Of a stretch of DNA of 64,000 nucleotides, positions 63,148-64,000 are shown piece by piece. Every line of letters begins with the position of its first letter. Within the stretch, counting starts at the first letter, position 1. The position numbers and the translations under genes are program-made. The notes below the pieces were generated by a model that had not been told where the DNA came from, searched no databases, and saw only the letters and a list, made by a program, of their open reading frames with translations. This stretch comes from Chitinophaga sp. 180180018-3 (GTDB lineage Bacteria; Bacteroidota; Bacteroidia; Chitinophagales; Chitinophagaceae): assembly GCF_037893185.1 (NCBI RefSeq), contig NZ_CP140772.1, positions 4,960,001 to 5,024,000 of the forward strand, read 5' to 3'.

Positions 63148-63312
63148 GTATACAAAGATGACAGCAGAATCACCCTGCTGATATGATTAAATATGTTTCA
63201 GGAAAATGTTAGTGAAAGGAAACCCGGTTCCCTTTCCGGGAAGAGGGATCTTTGAGGATCCTTAACAGATATGTGGAGATGATAATGATGCAGCAAATAT
63301 AGCGAATAAAAG

Positions 63313-63681
63313 CTAATAAATCTCTTTCCCAAAAGGAGTAAAACTCAAACTCATCAGCTTAAAATGCTGACGCGCAAAGGGAATCCCTATAATAGTAATC
63401 GCCAGTAGCAACCCAAAGAAAAGATGGGTCAAAGCTATCCAGATCCCGCCAATGAAGATCCAGATGATATTGAAGAGCGTAGACAAACACCCCGTCTGCC
63501 CGCCGGATTCACGCACCTGCCTGCCGAATGGCATCAGTACCAGGAACCCTATTTTAAAACACTGAATACCGAAGGGTATTCCTATAATCGTCAGGCATAG
63601 CAATATCCCGCTGATCATATACTGGATAAATGCAACGAAGCCTCCGAAGATGAGCCATATGATATTACCTATCAGATTCAT
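63313..63681 (-). CDS. YccF-domain membrane protein
   Basis: The 122-residue protein has two copies of the YccF domain: NIIWLIFGGFVAFIQYMISGILLCLTIIGIPFGIQCFKIGFL and NIIWIFIGGIWIALTHLFFGLLLAITIIGIPFARQHFKLMSLSF, each with two membrane segments and the IIGIPF motif. It is an inner-membrane protein of unknown function. An exact -7 element (TACATTTG at 63686-63693) ends four bases before the start codon. Confidence 0.9.
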   Translation of the reverse strand: MNLIGNIIWLIFGGFVAFIQYMISGILLCLTIIGIPFGIQCFKIGFLVLMPFGRQVRESGGQTGCLSTLFNIIWIFIGGIWIALTHLFFGLLLAITIIGIPFARQHFKLMSLSFTPFGKEIY

Positions 63682-63732
63682 ACTTCAAATGTAACTTCCT
63701 TCACTGATATTAGAAAACCACTCACGGAATAA

Positions 63733-63761
63733 AACCCGGGTGAGGGAGCACCCACCCGGTT
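63733..63761 (-). terminator. Intrinsic terminator
   Basis: An imperfect stem with ACCGGGTG and CACCCGGGT arms, followed on the minus strand by TTTTATT, ends the gene that enters from the right edge of the window. Confidence 0.65.
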
Positions 63762-63768
63762 ACAGATG

Positions 63769-64000
63769 TTATCGCTTCCAGACGTTGTCTTTCACGTTTG
63801 CGTCCATGAACAGATTACCGTCCAGCTGTATTTCCCTGGCTTCTTTCGCCAGTGTCAGCTCCAGCCGGGCCGCTTTGGTATTAGCTTTCCAGATGGCCGG
63901 TGTTTGGTGGAAACGCTGCGTTGTGCCATCTGCATACGTAACAACCACATCAAACGGCACGGCAAACCCGCCGGTATTAACGATGCGCAAACTGGCTTTC
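63769..64000 (-). CDS. C-terminal end of a probable M1-family peptidase (partial)
   Basis: The last 77 codons of a gene that starts outside the window. The visible part (LRIVNTGGFAVPFDVVVTYADGTTQRFHQTPAIWKAN, ending with REIQLDGNLFMDANVKDNVWKR) resembles the C terminus of Bacteroidota M1 metallopeptidases, with GG-x(4)-P-VDVV and LDGNxxMDA-NNxW features. The catalytic domain is not in view, so the family is a guess. Confidence 0.55.
   Translation of the reverse strand, partial: KASLRIVNTGGFAVPFDVVVTYADGTTQRFHQTPAIWKANTKAARLELTLAKEAREIQLDGNLFMDANVKDNVWKR

Noticed and set aside
1..64000. CRISPR array or rRNA genes
   Set aside because: No regularly spaced direct repeats of 25-40 bases and no rRNA-like stretches were seen.

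Overview
The window looks like chromosome from a Bacteroidota bacterium of the Chitinophagaceae or a close relative (Chitinophaga-like). Pointers are a TonB-dependent receptor with an N-terminal carboxypeptidase-like domain, Bacteroidota RHS proteins, several FtsX/MacB-type permeases without an ATPase, lipoproteins with a lipobox just after the first membrane segment, and promoters that fit the Bacteroidota -7 element TAnnTTTG. Genus is an inference; no rRNA is present. One RNA gene is visible, a tRNA-Lys(UUU) on the minus strand at 61663-61735.

Layout. 0-13.9 kb: a secreted protein of unknown function; a small metal operon (ArsR regulator, MerTP fusion, GDCCVxC protein) without a visible merA; a tail-spike-like beta-helix protein; an esterase with a C-terminal helical repeat tail; a subclass B3-like metallo-beta-lactamase-fold enzyme; an S41 peptidase; a double-LamG lipoprotein; a HEIGH-type metallopeptidase lipoprotein; and an FtsX-family permease. 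14.2-22.4 kb: a two-component system followed on the same strand by a TonB-dependent receptor, a beta-helix lipoprotein and a YncE-like beta-propeller. This block is bounded by an IS end remnant and by a relic of a tRNA 3' end. 22.7-26.7 kb: an unknown 187-aa protein, AraC and XRE regulators, a SymE-like toxin and broken small genes. 27-35.6 kb: a two-gene RHS locus whose last protein carries a lipase-like C-terminal domain and whose stop codon overlaps the start of a small lipoprotein gene, as in a toxin-immunity pair.

36-49 kb is a dense AT-rich accessory region that reads like a defence island. It holds an HNH-like protein, a PIN-like protein, an unknown 396-aa protein, a trypsin-like protease fused to an S1/P1-type zinc nuclease, a KAP NTPase, a SHOCT protein, a broken DUF4393 gene, a ParA-like ATPase coupled to a HEPN protein, and a 371-aa protein of unknown function. 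49.06-61.66 kb is bounded by a 15-bp perfect duplication of the tRNA-Lys 3' end. It carries a broken tyrosine recombinase at one end and a truncated one at the tRNA end. Between them lie an AraC-FtsX permease fusion and a catabolic or detoxification cluster (two alpha/beta hydrolases, cupin, two NAD(P)-binding proteins, MdaB-like oxidoreductase) headed by an AraC regulator with repeated putative operators. Beyond the tRNA, 61.85-64 kb appears to be core chromosome (YdeI-like, SnoaL-like, YccF, and the end of a probable M1 peptidase).

The strongest candidates for new biology are the protease-nuclease fusion (39605-41842), the RHS-lipase with its coupled lipoprotein (26974-32015), the ParA-HEPN pair (45594-47238), the HNH/PIN-like cluster (36177-39504), and the series of tRNA-terminator relics that marks repeated island insertion. 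All calls were made by reading the sequence; no database search was run.
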